Assembly: GCA_024364735.1 (NCBI GenBank)
Contig: JAGFNQ010005401.1
Coordinates: 62,001-126,000 of the forward strand
Origin: Boesenbergia rotunda
Taxonomy: Eukaryota; Streptophyta; Magnoliopsida; Zingiberales; Zingiberaceae
Direction: 5' to 3'
Length of the DNA: 64,000 nt
A model generated the notes under the pieces. The model was not told the origin of the DNA, did no database searches, and worked only from the letters and a program-made list of their open reading frames with translations. Below are positions 13,424 to 24,689 of this stretch, in pieces. The position numbers and the translations under genes were made by a program. How positions within the stretch are numbered: the first letter of the stretch is position 1; each line of letters begins with the position of its first letter.

Positions 13424-15648
13424 TCAAACATCAAAACAATAAATCAAATTTGACATTTCAATAGAAATTTCACAATTATTTTCCACCAAGGATATATCAA
13501 GCAATGTATTACAACCAATGAAATCAACTTTAGGTTCCTCAATAAGTGTTTCACAATCAATTTCAGCATAAGATATATCAAGAGCTGCATCACAATAAAC
13601 AACATCAATTTCAGGCTCTTCTAAAAATTTTCTACAATCCATATCCACAAAAGATGTATCAAGCAATGTATCACCACCAATGAAATCAAATTTAGGTGCC
13701 TCCATAAGTTTTTCACACTCAACTTCAGCATAATATATGGCAAGAGATTCATCACAATATACAACATCAATTTCAGGCACTTCTAAGAATTTTTTACTAT
13801 CAGCATTTTCATGATATGTATCCCAACATGCTTCACTTTCAACACATTCAACGTTAGGTACATCTATGGATTTTTCACCATCAAATTCTACAAAGGATAT
13901 ATCCATAAGTGTATCACAAACAATAAAATCAGTTTGAGGCACCTCTATTGATTTTTCCAAAGAAATAGGAGGAATACTTACCTGATCGTGCTGAAGAATA
14001 CCTGGAGGTTCTACAAGAGTAGATGTAACTACGACCTCCTCCTGGTCAAGTACATGCTCCACTTCAGGTTCAGGTTCTGGTGGACACTCAACTGGAACGG
14101 GTGATTCTTGGGTTCTTGCTTCCACCATGCAAGTCACTACACTCTCTGGTAATGTACCAGTAAATTGTGGTGGTCCCTAGGGCTTAGTGCAATCCCCTAC
14201 ACCTGTAGAATCATCTCCCATGCATGCTTCTTCAGTAATTTCTGCAGCAACAATTTTAGAAAAATTAGGACCATCAATAACACTATCATCACAAAATAAA
14301 AGATGAGAAGGGTCCTGTAGTGCTTCAGAATCTTCTTCTTGAGCTGAAAAATTTGGACATGAATTTTGAACAAGAGCTTCAGGAGGAATACATGCTGTAG
14401 GCGCCCTATTTTTGATGTTTTCTTCTTCTTCTTCCACCAAATGTGCAAGATCACTTGAAGAAGGACTTGACCATGCACTAGGGTCACCTTGAACTGATAT
14501 AAACTCAACTCCGGGACTGTTTTGAATGGGAAAATTGGACGCTGGAAATTTTCAGGAAATTCGGCATCTGGAGTATTTAAACTTGACACAACCTCTTCAT
14601 TCCCCAAAGTTAGATCACAATCATACCCCTCAGAATTAAGAGTAGCTTGAGGAGGTACTTGTCCTAATCTTTGAGCTTGTTTTTGATTCACTTGATTAAC
14701 CAATTGTTCAAGTTGTCTTCCAAGGTTTTGAAGCCTTTGTTGCTGTTGTTGATCTTGTTGTAGGACTTGTTGCATGATTTCCCCAAGCCTTTGTTGTTGA
14801 GCCTCAAACTCACGAAAGGCCACAAATTCTCCTTGATTGGCGTGGACCTCTTGTTGGTTTTGAAATGTAGCATGAGGTTGCTCAAAACTGTAAGTAGGCT
14901 GTGAATTCTGAAATTGAGGTTGTGGGGGCTGATCAAACGGTTGAATAAGCTGATTAAACTGCTGAAAATTGGGTTGGAATGATGGTTGAATTTGCTGAGA
15001 ATTGAAGCCCTGGAAATCCTGGATCTGAGGTTGAGTTGGTGGTGGTGAAAATTGAAAATGAGTGGGCAGGAAACTCTGGTTTTGAAATTGAAAATTTTGA
15101 TCGTATGGTTGTGAATGTTGAAGAGGTTGTTGAAAATTCTGTATGGGTTGAAATTCTTGCTGCCATGGCTGAGGTTGAGGCTGAAATTGATTATTTACCT
15201 ACTGAAAACTTAAATAAGGCTGCTGGAAATCTTGGTTAAGATGCTGAAATCCTTGGTTTGGTTGAACTTGATGGAAGGGTGGTTGCTGAAAATTCAAATT
15301 ATCTAAACACCCTTGCTGAATTCCTTGAAAAGGTAATTGATTTTGTTGATAGGGTTGCTGAAATTGGGGCTGGAATTGCTGAATTGGTTGCTCAAAATTC
15401 TGGAATTGTTGTTGCCCAATCTGAGTTTGCTGGAAATTTGGTAGACATGGCTGAAAATCTTGCTGAAATTGTTGGAATTGTGGCTGGAAAAACTGATTCG
15501 TTTGCTGAAAATTCGAATAGGGCTGTTGAAAATCTTGATTTGGTTGCTGATTGAAAGGTTGGTTCTGCTGAAATTGTGAGAAAGATTGACATTGTGGTTG
15601 CCCTTGCTGAAACTGGTAGTTTGGTTGCTGGTAAGTAGATGAAAACAT
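13424..15648 (-). pseudogene. Gln-rich / acidic-repeat ORF of the LARD-like element (broken)
   Basis: Function unknown. On the minus strand an ATG at 15648 opens a frame rich in FQQP/QFQQ words (~15648-15199). An in-frame TAG follows a CAG near 15199, after which the same frame stays open through more Gln-rich sequence and a Gln-rich coiled-coil-like segment (~14820-14690). Near 14550 the sense shifts to another frame (acidic, VEEEEE). A second TAG lies at ~14177, then the frame runs open to 13424. The last ~170 residues hold about six degenerate 27-residue repeats of the form (K/E)xxEVPxxDhhxCDxxhDhSahEhDC. There is no zinc knuckle, protease or RT motif. It sits where gag would be, after the primer site, but shows no gag homology I recognise. 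One shift and two TAG codons separate it from a ~740-codon frame. Confidence 0.6.
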
Positions 15649-15786
15649 TTTGAACTGGCAGTCCTGTCACAAAGCAAACAAGAAAAATGACAGCAACCGT
15701 ATACAAAAGATAAAGCACAAGAAAATAGAATCAAATGATATGCCCATAAGCACACAAGTAAAAATCAAACGACTCAACTAGTTGCT

Positions 15787-15804
15787 TCCCCGGCAACGGC
15801 GCCA
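15787..15804 (-). other. Primer-binding site, tRNA-Asp
   Basis: The plus strand TCCCCGGCAACGGCGCCA is identical to the last 18 nt of plant tRNA-Asp(GUC) including CCA; the minus strand is therefore its complement, placed 7 nt inside the LTR end at 15812. This fixes the element's orientation. Confidence 0.85.
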
Positions 15805-15811
15805 AAAATTT

Positions 15812-17446
15812 TGATGCCCGCTAACTAGGTGTCATGAATGTGGGTCTCAAAATTTAGATATATGTAAAGCTGGAAACCCTTTTTGCTATCAAAGAATGAA
15901 AACGTAGTAAAGGGGCCACAGATCGTATTTTTCCTAGGGCTAGTTGAGAGTGTTTGATTCGAGCTCGAGTTTATGTGTCGTCAATATTTTTGGGTTTCAA
16001 ATAAAATATGGGTTTGGTTTCAATTGAAATTAAAAACGCAATGGAAAACAAAACCTCTATAACACACCAAAATTGCATGTAACTGGACACCAATCAAGCC
16101 GTAATGTCATCTTGATACAAAGTGGAAAAGTGAAACAAATTTGATACACAAGAGGGATATTTATGTGCCAAAAGTTTCTACTGAATGCAGAAATTATAAC
16201 CTGCCAATTCAAAGATAACTTGATCAATTTAGCTGGAAGGTAAAGCTATAAGCGCACTACTGTGCATGAGCTGAAAGAATTCAAAGATAACTTGATCAAT
16301 TTAGCAGAAATGAAATTACAACTAAAACAAAGAAATTAGCTAACGAAACTACTCCTCAATCCCTTCCTTAGCTCAAAAACTCCTTGTTCGTCACGCAAGG
16401 GAAAGCCTCGAACCCGTAAGCTCCACAAACCATCGAGAATCAGCCTCTGCGAATCAAATCCAAGCTCAACTCTGCTCAAACTGAAATTCCCATTCGACTT
16501 CTTCAATCCAGCTGCTTCCAAATGCGATGGTGATTCGGGGATGGTCAGAGCACTCTAGGGAACCCCTCCAGATAGCTCCAGTGGATGGAAATGGAGCGCA
16601 ACTGAGATCGAAGGCAGCAAATGGCAGAACCGAAGAAACCCTCTCTCGGCTCTGTTTCTTGGGCAATTGAGAGCTGGAAACTTCACTAAAACCTCCTCCC
16701 GATGATCCAGATCTTGTTCTAACCAAAGAATTGAGGGGTCGCGCCCCTTAGATGAAGAAAAACCGAAGAAAAAATGAAGAACAACGAAGAAGAGAAGTTG
16801 CGGCGAAGAAGACGCGACAAGGCAGAAGTGTGGAAACGTTTGATTAAATACATAGGAATGAACAGCTGAGATCGTTTTGAATGAATCCAACGGTCGGATC
16901 TTCTCCAATCTGAATCAAACTTTGATGATGTTGATCAAGGGTCAGGATCTGCCTCGGGGTAGCTCGGATCTTCCAGATTTGCAATAGATGGCCCAGATCA
17001 ACCCAATCTTTGAATGGACGATGTAGATCCTCTTGGCTTGATTCAACGGTGGAATGATCTCTGATTTGGATGAGAATCTCAGATCTTGACCTGAGTACTT
17101 GATCAGCCTCAACCCTAGCTCGGATCGCCTCAGATGGTCCCAGATGACTCAGATCTAGCCGCTTTTGAATCGGACGGCCCAGATTAATCTGAAGCTTGAT
17201 CATTCGATCCGGTTCCACTTCTGACTCAAGTTTGACCCAGTATGCCCTAGGTCCATGATCTTTTCAAGCCTGCAAAAATAGATTAAAAATTTAGTGGTCA
17301 AATAATTCAAATATGTAAATATTTGCAATTAAGTCCAAAATAGCTGTAATCTCTAGAACCTAGAATAAATGCAAAATTTACCAAGTAAAATATGGGTCAA
17401 ACTTGGATTTTAGCAATTAAAATGATCAACAAAATAGCACTTATCA
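15812..17446 (-). repeat. LTR, subfamily B (5' LTR of the LARD-like element)
   Basis: 1635 bp, TGATGCCCGC...TTATCA. Alignable with the A-type LTRs at both ends but diverged and ~750 bp shorter. Its upper half (17100-17446) is closer to the LTR at 56544-59096. It shares the GATC-rich zone (~16880-17180) and a TATTTAAT candidate near 16845. It interrupts a Tat-type fragment at 17447. Confidence 0.8.
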
Positions 17447-17915
17447 GTGATACGGGCTAGGATTACTATAACATCTTCATGGGGTGCTTCCACCTCTTCC
17501 AGGTCTGCTGGGCCGAAAGAAATTGTAGGGCCATACTCCCGACTCCGGCTCGTCCCAATGGAGTAGTTTTTCAGTCGCCGGGTATGAGACTTCCTTGCCC
17601 GATGGGAATCTCCTCCGATGGGTCCCCCGGAGATTACTCCGACGTGTCCAGAGGGCGGGCCACGCATAGGAGCCTTGCCCTTCTGGGGATCTCTTTCTAA
17701 GGTGAGAGATCTTCGGGGTGCAGGCCCTGACTCCTTCCTCGCGATCGTGACCGAGACCGATGTCGGGTCTCATTTTCCCCAGCCTGCTGCCGCCGGGGAG
17801 ATCTCCGACGATACCCCGCTTTATTCCACTTTCTCTGAGGTTTGGTGTCTGCCTCTTCACTGAATCTCTTCTTCAAGGCGTGACACTCCTCAGTGGAGTG
17901 TATTGTGTTGCCGTG
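17447..17915 (-). pseudogene. Tat-type Ty3 gag/protease fragment
   Basis: The minus strand first encodes STEECHALKKRF (near 17885), typical of the gag end of Tat elements. In a shifted frame it then encodes FGPADLEEVEAPHEDVIVI near 17500, the conserved block just upstream of the protease active site in Tat/Ogre-like polyproteins. The sequence is cut at 17446 by the B-type LTR, so the catalytic aspartate part is missing. GC content is much higher than the flanks. Frames are shifted relative to each other, so it is decayed. Confidence 0.65.
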
Positions 17916-17992
17916 AATCTCTACTTAGCCCATTTAATCATGTTATTATGAGATGTAATAAAGGTAATCTCTACTTAGCCCATTTAATCATG
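17916..17992. repeat. 27-bp direct repeat at an element junction
   Basis: The 27 bp beginning AATCTCTACTTAGCCC occur at 17916-17942 and 17966-17992 (offset 50 bp), at the seam between the Tat fragment and the Copia gag remnant. Probably a repair or slippage scar. Confidence 0.7.
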
Positions 17993-17994
17993 AA

Positions 17995-19190
17995 TTTATT
18001 TAGATAAGTGCTCCCCTTAAGGTCTCAAGTCAATAATTTTTTCAAAAATTTAAAATTTAACACACATTGTTGACTTATCCCTAAGTCCTCTAACCCTTGA
18101 GGATTGACTTTAGTACTCAATAGAAATTCTTCATAATTGGGTTAACCAAATATTCCTTGGGGATCTATTTTCCATTTAGGGTCTTGGTTTTTGAATATCC
18201 TCTAGCAAGTAAACAATGATAGGTCTTTTCATTGCTAGAATCATTGTATTATACATCCATTTTCTTGAAACTTATCCTTTGACTCCCAAAAATCATATCT
18301 AGGGTTTTTGAGTCAATTTAAATTTTCTAAGTGCTTTAGTGAGGTTATCCATCTTTTCCCTTAATTCTTTATTTTCCTTTTCTAAACATGAATCATTTCA
18401 ACTTGAGGAAACATGCTTATCATCCTTAAGTGTCATGGATTCTAATTTTTCTCTGAGCATGCAAATATCATTTTTCAAATATTTAATTTTCTTTCTAGTC
18501 TTAAATAAGTCATCATTAGTGCTAAAAATGATTTTAACCAAAGTAGTAGTGGGTAAATTGTATACCTCACATACCGAGACGTCTGAACCCGAAGTTTGAC
18601 CTCCTCCTTCACTTGAGTTTCCTTCATCTTCACTTGAGCTCTTTCCTTCTTCAACTTCGGATGACGTAGAGGCAATGTCTTCAATTTCCATTAGAGCAAA
18701 ATGAGACACATGATGTTCTTCCTCTTCCGATGATGAAGGATCATCCCATGTTGCCTTTAAATTTTGAATCTTCTTGCCCTTTTCTTTTGTTTTCTTCTTT
18801 ACTTCCTTCTTTTTCTCTTCCTTCTTCTTCAAGAGGGGACAATCATCTCTTATGTGTCCTTCCTCTTGGCAATTGTAACATATTATTTTCCTTCTCTTAC
18901 TTGAGCTTCTTGAGCTTTTCCAAGAATGAGATTTGTTAGTTGAAAAATATTTAAAGGGTTTTCTTATTTTTCTTACCATATATGTCTCTTCATGGCTATC
19001 CATGGAGGCACTTGATTCTTCCGAATCAGATGATGAGACATTCTTCTTTTTTCCCTTTCTCTTATTTGTCACAAGGGCTACTCCTCTTAGTTTGTAGACT
19101 TCTCCATCCAATCCACCCATCCGAGTTCCATGGAGCTCCATGGTTGAGAAGAATTCATCTTGAGTACTTTTCTCTAGATCTTTGGATATG
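17995..19190 (-). pseudogene. Copia gag, C-terminal half (copia-1)
   Basis: Minus-strand coding sequence, longest open stretch 19141-18398 (247 codons from an internal ATG). It has a basic Ser-rich stretch, then a CCHC zinc knuckle CYNCQEEGHIRDDC (residues 88-101: C88, C91, H96, C101), a Lys-rich tract, an acidic Ser/Glu region and a coiled-coil tail. This order is typical of plant Copia gag proteins with a UBN2 domain, which package element RNA. Below 18398 the frame carries stops but still resembles the gag tail. The N-terminal half lies at 28600-29131; the element at 19196-28594 splits the gene. Confidence 0.75.
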
Positions 19191-19195
19191 TAGTA
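19191..19195. repeat. Target-site duplication TAGTA (left)
   Basis: TAGTA precedes the 5' LTR at 19196 and recurs at 28595-28599 after the 3' LTR. 5-bp duplications are normal for Ty3 integration. Confidence 0.9.
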
Positions 19196-19675
19196 TGTAA
19201 CGACCCGGAAAATTCTCTTAATATTTTCTGAAAATATTGAGCATGTCTAGATAATTTTCCGAAGGACCTAGAGGCATTAATACGAACATTGGCCTAGGAA
19301 ATCCATGTTTTCTCGTTTAAATTGAGGAAACCAAGTGCTAATGGGCCTTATATGGGCTTCCTAGTACTATGATTATAGGTGGATTTTTAGGAAGAATTGG
19401 TATAAATATAAATAGGAATTTATTTGGGCACATTAACATGATTATGGGAAAGTATTAGCCTAACGTTCCCATCTAAATTGAGGAATTTGGTACTAATGGG
19501 CTTTAAATGGGCCCAAAAATGGGTATTAATTAGGTAAAATTAATATAAATATAAAAGAATTTTATTTAGGAATATTAGTACAATTATGGGTAATTTTAGG
19601 GGGGATTTTCGGAATTTAAGAAAATAAAGTAATAAAATAAATGAAATGAAAATCGAAATAAAAATAAATGTGCAT

Positions 19676-19744
19676 GAGCCAAGGATTGAACCTTGGACCT
19701 CTTGTACAACCAAGAATGCTTTAACCAACTCACCTAGCAAGGAA
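19676..19744 (-). repeat. tRNA-like sequence inside the 5' LTR
   Basis: The minus strand reads like a decayed tRNA: a D-arm-like GAGTTGGTTAAAGC, an anticodon-arm-like TCTTG/CAAGA stem, and a good T-arm CCAAG-GTTCAATC-CTTGG with a B-box GGTTCAATCC. No clear acceptor stem. It may be a tRNA pseudogene or SINE head captured by the LTR. It falls in the segment deleted from the 3' LTR. Confidence 0.4.
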
Positions 19745-20200
19745 TTCTTATGAGTAATTGAAGTGGAGGTTGGTTAAGAGGTAAAAGGAGGTGAAGGGTC
19801 ATGGAGAGGCTCTTCATTTGCCTCCTTGATGGGTTATAATGAGAGGAGTTTTGGGAGTTACTTCTTCTCTCAATCAATTGCATTTCCTCTCCTCTTCATT
19901 CCTCATTCTTGCCGAGCACCAAAGGGAGGAATTCCTTGGGGAAAACTTCACAAGAGGTCTCATCTCTCAAGATCTAAAGTTCCTACAAGGTGACAAGGAC
20001 TAGTTGTGGTCAAGAGATACCAAGTCCTCTTCCTTCTCCTCTTTCAAGGTTCGAAAAAAAAATCAAGAAATCTAAGGTAAGACTCCCTCACCTGTGGTAT
20101 AATAGTTACCTATGATTTCCATGATTTTTAGCATGATGTATGGGTTAGTTTTTGGATTTGATGTTGGAAAGAAACAGAAAACTGAGGACCCTGAGGTTAA

Positions 20201-21235
20201 GGGTTTCGGCCATCATGTTTTAAAGGTCTATAATTAAGCTAAAAATCATGATAATGTTATTTAATGTTCCCTTATGATGTTTAGAAGTTAAGTATAATTT
20301 TTGGGAATTTTTGGAGTACGCTAGGACACTCTAGGGTTTCGGCCAACATGAAAGGGACAAAACCAAGGTCCCTATGTTTATGGGTTTCGGCCACCATGAT
20401 TTAAAGGTCTATAAAGTTAAAAATCATGATAATGTTATTTGATGCTCCCTTATGATTTTTAGAAGTTAAGTATAATTTTTGGGAATTTTTGGAGTACCCT
20501 AGGACACTCTAGGGTTTCGGCCAACATGAAAGGGACAAAACCAAGGTCCCTATGTTTATGGGTTTCGGCCACCATGATTTAAGTGTCTATAAATATGTTA
20601 AAAATCATGATAATGTTATTTGATGTTCCCTTATAATGTTTAGAAGTTAAGTATAATTTTTGGGAATTTTTGGAGTACCCTAGGACACTCTAGGGTTTCG
20701 GCCAACATGAAAGGGACAAAACCAAGGTCCCTATGTTTATGGGTTTCGGCCACCATGATTTAAATGTCTATAAATATGTTAAAAATCATGATAATGTTAT
20801 TTGATGTTCCCTTATGATGTTTAGAAGTTAAGTATAATTTTTGGAAATTTTTGGAGTACCCTAGGACACTCTAGGGATTCGGCCAACAGGAAAGGGACAA
20901 AACCAAGGTCCCTATGTTTATGGGTTTCGGCCACCATGATTTAAATGTCTATAAATATGTTAAAAATCATGATAATGTTATTTGATGTTCCCTTATGATG
21001 TGTAGAGGTTAAGTATAATTTTTGGGAATTTTTGGAGTACCCTAGGACACCCCAGGGTTTCGGCCAACATGAAAGAAACAAAAACTGAGGACCCTGAGTT
21101 TAAGGGTTTCGGCCATCATGTTTTAAAGGTCTATAATTATGCTAAGAATCATGATAATGTTATTTAATGTTCCCTTATGATGTTTAGAAGTTAAGTATAA
21201 ATTTTGGGAATTTTTGGAGCACCCTAGATGCCCAT
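20201..21235 (+). repeat. Six ~181-bp tandem repeats in the 5' LTR
   Basis: Units beginning GGGTTTCGGCCA occur at 20201, 20382, 20560, 20741, 20922 and 21104 (periods 181, 178, 181, 181, 182). Each also carries a second TTTCGGCCAACATG block. The 3' LTR keeps only about two units (26340-26695). Confidence 0.85.
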
Positions 21236-21439
21236 ATGGTTCGGCCAACCCCAAGGACCCAAGGGTTAGGGTTGAGTCTTTAACTTCAAGCATATGTTTA
21301 TGTGTTGCCATGATATAAGGATGAAGGATGGTGATTATGTGAATTTTCACATGGCCTTGGGACTCCACAAGTTTCGGCCAATAAGAGTTAATAGGATAAA
21401 AGTTAAGATTTATTTCAAGTAAGGGTCCCAATGACCCTA

Positions 21440-21890
21440 TGGTACGATGTGATTTATGTTTATGAATGATATGCCATGTTATGAATGATATGCTATGTTT
21501 ACGAATGATATGTCATGTTTATGAATGATATGCCATGGTTATGCATGATATGCCATGTTTATGAATGATATGCCATGTTATGAATGATATGTCATGTTAC
21601 GAATGATATGTCATGTTTATGAATGATATGCCATGGTTATGCATGATATGCCATGTTTATGAATGATATGCCATGTTATGAATGATATGCTATGTTTACG
21701 AATGATATGCCATGTTTATGAATGATATGCCATGGTTATGCATGATATGCCATGTTTATGAATGATATGTCATGTTATGAATGATATGTCATGTTACGAA
21801 TGATATGTCATGTTTATGAATGATATGCCATGGTTATGCATGATATGCCATGTTTAGGAATGATATGCCATGTTTTAGGATAATACGAAT
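21440..21890 (+). repeat. ATGAATGATATGCCATGTT minisatellite in the 5' LTR
   Basis: Roughly 20 copies of a 19-20-bp unit with GCC/GTC/GCT variants, also seen with fewer copies at 26917-27140 in the 3' LTR. No ORF. Confidence 0.85.
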
Positions 21891-23344
21891 GTATGCCATG
21901 CTCCATGAATGATGTGTACATATGCCATGTCTAAGAATGAGAATCATGAATGACAAGTATGATGAATGAAAGATGATGCTTATGTCTTTAAGGCATAAAT
22001 ATGCTAAACAGCACGGTCGATGGTCGACGGTACGACGGTCGAGAGGACCGGTAAATGGGCCGAGCCGTAACAAGTTATGCTATAATGAGTATGCCATGAA
22101 GGTCTTATGAATGATGAAGCATGAAAAGTATTTTACTTTATGTATGGGCTTGTACCGGACCGAAGTATGGGTCCAAGGGATGAGCACCTTAAGAATGCCC
22201 CGGTTATGGACTACCGAAGCTGTCCACGGTTCTGGCACTACCGGAGCTGTGCAACAAGGATGGGCTCCTTAAGAAGCGCCTCGGTTCGGGGACTACCGAT
22301 TATGCTGTCCTTACCCTAGTAGGTCGGGGCTAGCTACCTCGGATTTACTAGGGATGCGCGCTATGATGTATGTATGTGGTACAAGCCGGGGACCCCAAAT
22401 GTTATGATGATGATGTTTAGGCATTTTTCAAAGTATGTTTTAAAAGTTAAGCATCTTTATGTAAATGCATTCCACCCATGCATTCATACATGATATGCAT
22501 TATGTTACGATAATGATGTCTTATACTTATGCTTTACAATAAAAGATATGCATGAATGATCTATGTCAGGATTATGTTAAGAAGATGTTCATATGATAGG
22601 ATAGAAGATATGCCTATGTTTATGCTATATAGGTTGATTTTTGTTACGTTATGTTATGTCATGTATTATGCCATGCTACTACGTTTAAGCTTATACTATG
22701 TCTTATGCCATGCTAGGGAAGATTATTATGTTATGTTATGCCATGTTTCATGCTATGCTTAGAATGTTAGTATGATTATGTTCATGCCATGTCTCATGCT
22801 ATGCTACGAATGTTCACTTATGTTTATGATCATGGCATGTCAAGGGTATGGTAAATATGATGATGTTTTATGTGCTTATTATGAAATGACGAATGTTTTA
22901 GTGAGTAGGAAAGAGTCTTACTAAGCCTGTGTGCTTATAGTCTTCTTTCCTTATACCGCAGATCACGCAAGGGGATAACGAGGAAGCAGCAGGAGGGCCT
23001 GAAATATGTGTGTGATGGTGACTTGGCCCATGAAATCGAATGTGTTAACCGTTTATGCTAAGAACTTTATTTTTGCTACCTATATGCTCGAATAGTGACT
23101 TATGGAACTTTATGATAAGATGTCAAGTATGATATGATATGAACCTTATGGTATGATGTTAAGCATGTTATGATATGATGTTAAGCATGACGTTCATATG
23201 TTAAGTTCCATGTCATTATATTAGGGATGGTAGTAGGGGCATGTATATGTAAGGTTTAAGTTATTCCGCTGCTGTATGATGTTACATGCCTTAAGTATGT
23301 CAGCGTAACGCCGCTTTAGGGAAAAAAAAGTGGGCGTTACAGGT

Positions 23345-23357
23345 TGGTATCAAAGCC
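23345..23357 (+). other. Primer-binding site, initiator tRNA-Met type
   Basis: TGGTATCAAAGCC begins 3 nt after the 5' LTR ends at 23341. The usual plant form is TGGTATCAGAGC; there is one mismatch (A for G). Confidence 0.8.
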
Positions 23358-23727
23358 GTTACCATCTCACTACACACACATCAAGCCCTCTCCTGCAGCT
23401 TCCAAGTAAGTACCTTTAAGTGTATTTTATGTTCTATTATGGTTCTAGAATGATGATACCTATGACTATAGAATATGCAAGTATGAACGGTATTGATGAT
23501 GAAAAGTACGTTACGATAAGTAGCGACTAATGATGCTTTATCTTATTTTAGGAATTAGATATTTAGAATAATATAGGGGTAGGAATATGTATAGATAGGA
23601 ACTTATAGGAGTGATATCTTGCGTGTTTCTCTCTGTATTATTTGTGAATTGAAAAAAAAAAGAGAAACTAGTTTTGTACTAGTTTTTTTTTTGTCAGTTC
23701 CGTACCGACTGTGTTTTTCCAATTCCA

Positions 23728-24432
23728 GATGTCGCACGAGATTGGCACCAGGAGTGGTTATCAGGGGCGGAGTGGGGAGTTGCTGGAGCAGATAGGGGAG
23801 GTGGAGTATAGCCCGGTCCTTGGAGTCTAGGGCAATATTGGGAAATTGGACCGGCTGTTCTGGAAATTGGAGCAGGAGGGATTTCCAGTTGTGGATGATC
23901 ATCGGATCGGGCTCTACTTCGTTCATTGCCCAACCGGGCGAGAGTGGTGGCTCATCAGATTTGGAGGCAGCACGGATGCCGTATTTGCTATACGGAATTA
24001 TGTAGACAGCTTCTCCGCCATGAGTTCCCGGAGGACCTGGGGGACTTGGAAGAAGATCCGGAGATGTACGAAGAGGATCCCGAGCCATTAGAGGAGGACC
24101 CCGAAGAGGATCCTGAGATGTACGCGGAGGACCCCGAGCCATTCGCGGAGGACCCCGAGATGCTGGAGATGTTCGAGGAGGACCCGATGAGCGAGGACGA
24201 TCTCGAGGTGTTCGGACAGGACCCCGAGATGCTCGAGATGTGGGAGGAAGACCCCGGGATGTTTGGAGAAGATCCTGAGGTGGCTGAGGAGATTCCCGAG
24301 ATAGAGGAAGAGGATCCGATGGAGACAGTGGAAGATCCTGAGGTAGGTCAGGGAGGGATGAACGAGGGAGCGGCAGTGACTGCCATGATGTACTTTGTTA
24401 TGGGCCTGATGGCAGCCCATCTACTTCATTGA
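23728..24432 (+). pseudogene. Acidic EDPEM-repeat ORF in the gag position of the Tekay-like element
   Basis: An ATG at 23728 opens a frame with a TAG near 23830 that then reads through a Trp-containing segment (FWKLEQEGF, GREWWLIRFGG). Near 24000-24030 the sense moves to the frame of 23926-24432. That frame encodes a strongly acidic run of (E/A)EDPEM-type repeats (~12 copies) and ends in a short hydrophobic, Met-rich tail (VTAMMYFVMGLMAAHLLH) before TGA at 24432. There is no zinc knuckle, so I do not call it a normal gag. Its role is unknown; it may be an accessory or gag-derived protein of this subfamily. Confidence 0.45.
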
Positions 24433-24689
24433 GTCCTGTTGGCTTTTGTGAACCAATAAGGTCTAGGTAGATGTAATACACTTTGTCAAGAAGGTGGTTC
24501 AATCTTAAGTTTATGAACCGGATATTAATGATGCGTGACCGATCATATCACACAATGGTGTCAAATTACATAAAGGAAATGATAGCCCTATGTGAGGACC
24601 TATTGGAAAAACAAGATGGTGATCTGAGCCTTCAGAAAATAAAACAGGGGATCCTAGAAGGAAAAGGCGATGGTTTTCATATTGCCAAA

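Larger units (their letters stand above)
10227..17446 (-). mobile_element. Non-autonomous (pol-less) LTR element: long internal region plus 5' LTR
   Basis: In minus orientation: 5' LTR 17446-15812, tRNA-Asp primer site, broken Gln-rich/acidic ORF 15648-13424, non-coding DNA, polypurine tract at 10227-10239, then the A-type LTR. No protease, RT or integrase was found, so it resembles a large retrotransposon derivative (LARD) moved by another element. The primer site and AAGTGTGGGGGAG-type tract recall Ty3 Athila/Tat relatives (inference). The two LTRs belong to different subfamilies, so this is probably a recombinant or decayed composite. Confidence 0.7.
19196..23341 (+). repeat. 5' LTR of the Tekay-like element
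   Basis: 4146 bp, TGTAACGACC...GGGCGTTACA. It contains a tRNA-like stretch, six ~181-bp tandem repeats and a ~20-bp minisatellite. It is 1.6 kb longer than the 3' LTR, mainly because the latter lost 1398 bp corresponding to 19472-20869. Confidence 0.9.

Noticed and set aside
15036..15554. Plus-strand ORFs rich in Val/Glu/Ala-Asn
   Set aside because: Antisense readings of the CAA/CAG-rich Gln region; the primer site and LTR orientation place the gene on the minus strand.
17477..17863. GC-rich overlapping ORFs on both strands
   Set aside because: Only the frames matching the Tat gag/protease blocks make sense; the others are shadows of a GC-rich fragment.
23603..24142. Minus-strand 179-codon ORF
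   Set aside because: Antisense shadow of the acidic EDPEM-repeat ORF; its Pro/Arg-rich product follows from the plus-strand codons.
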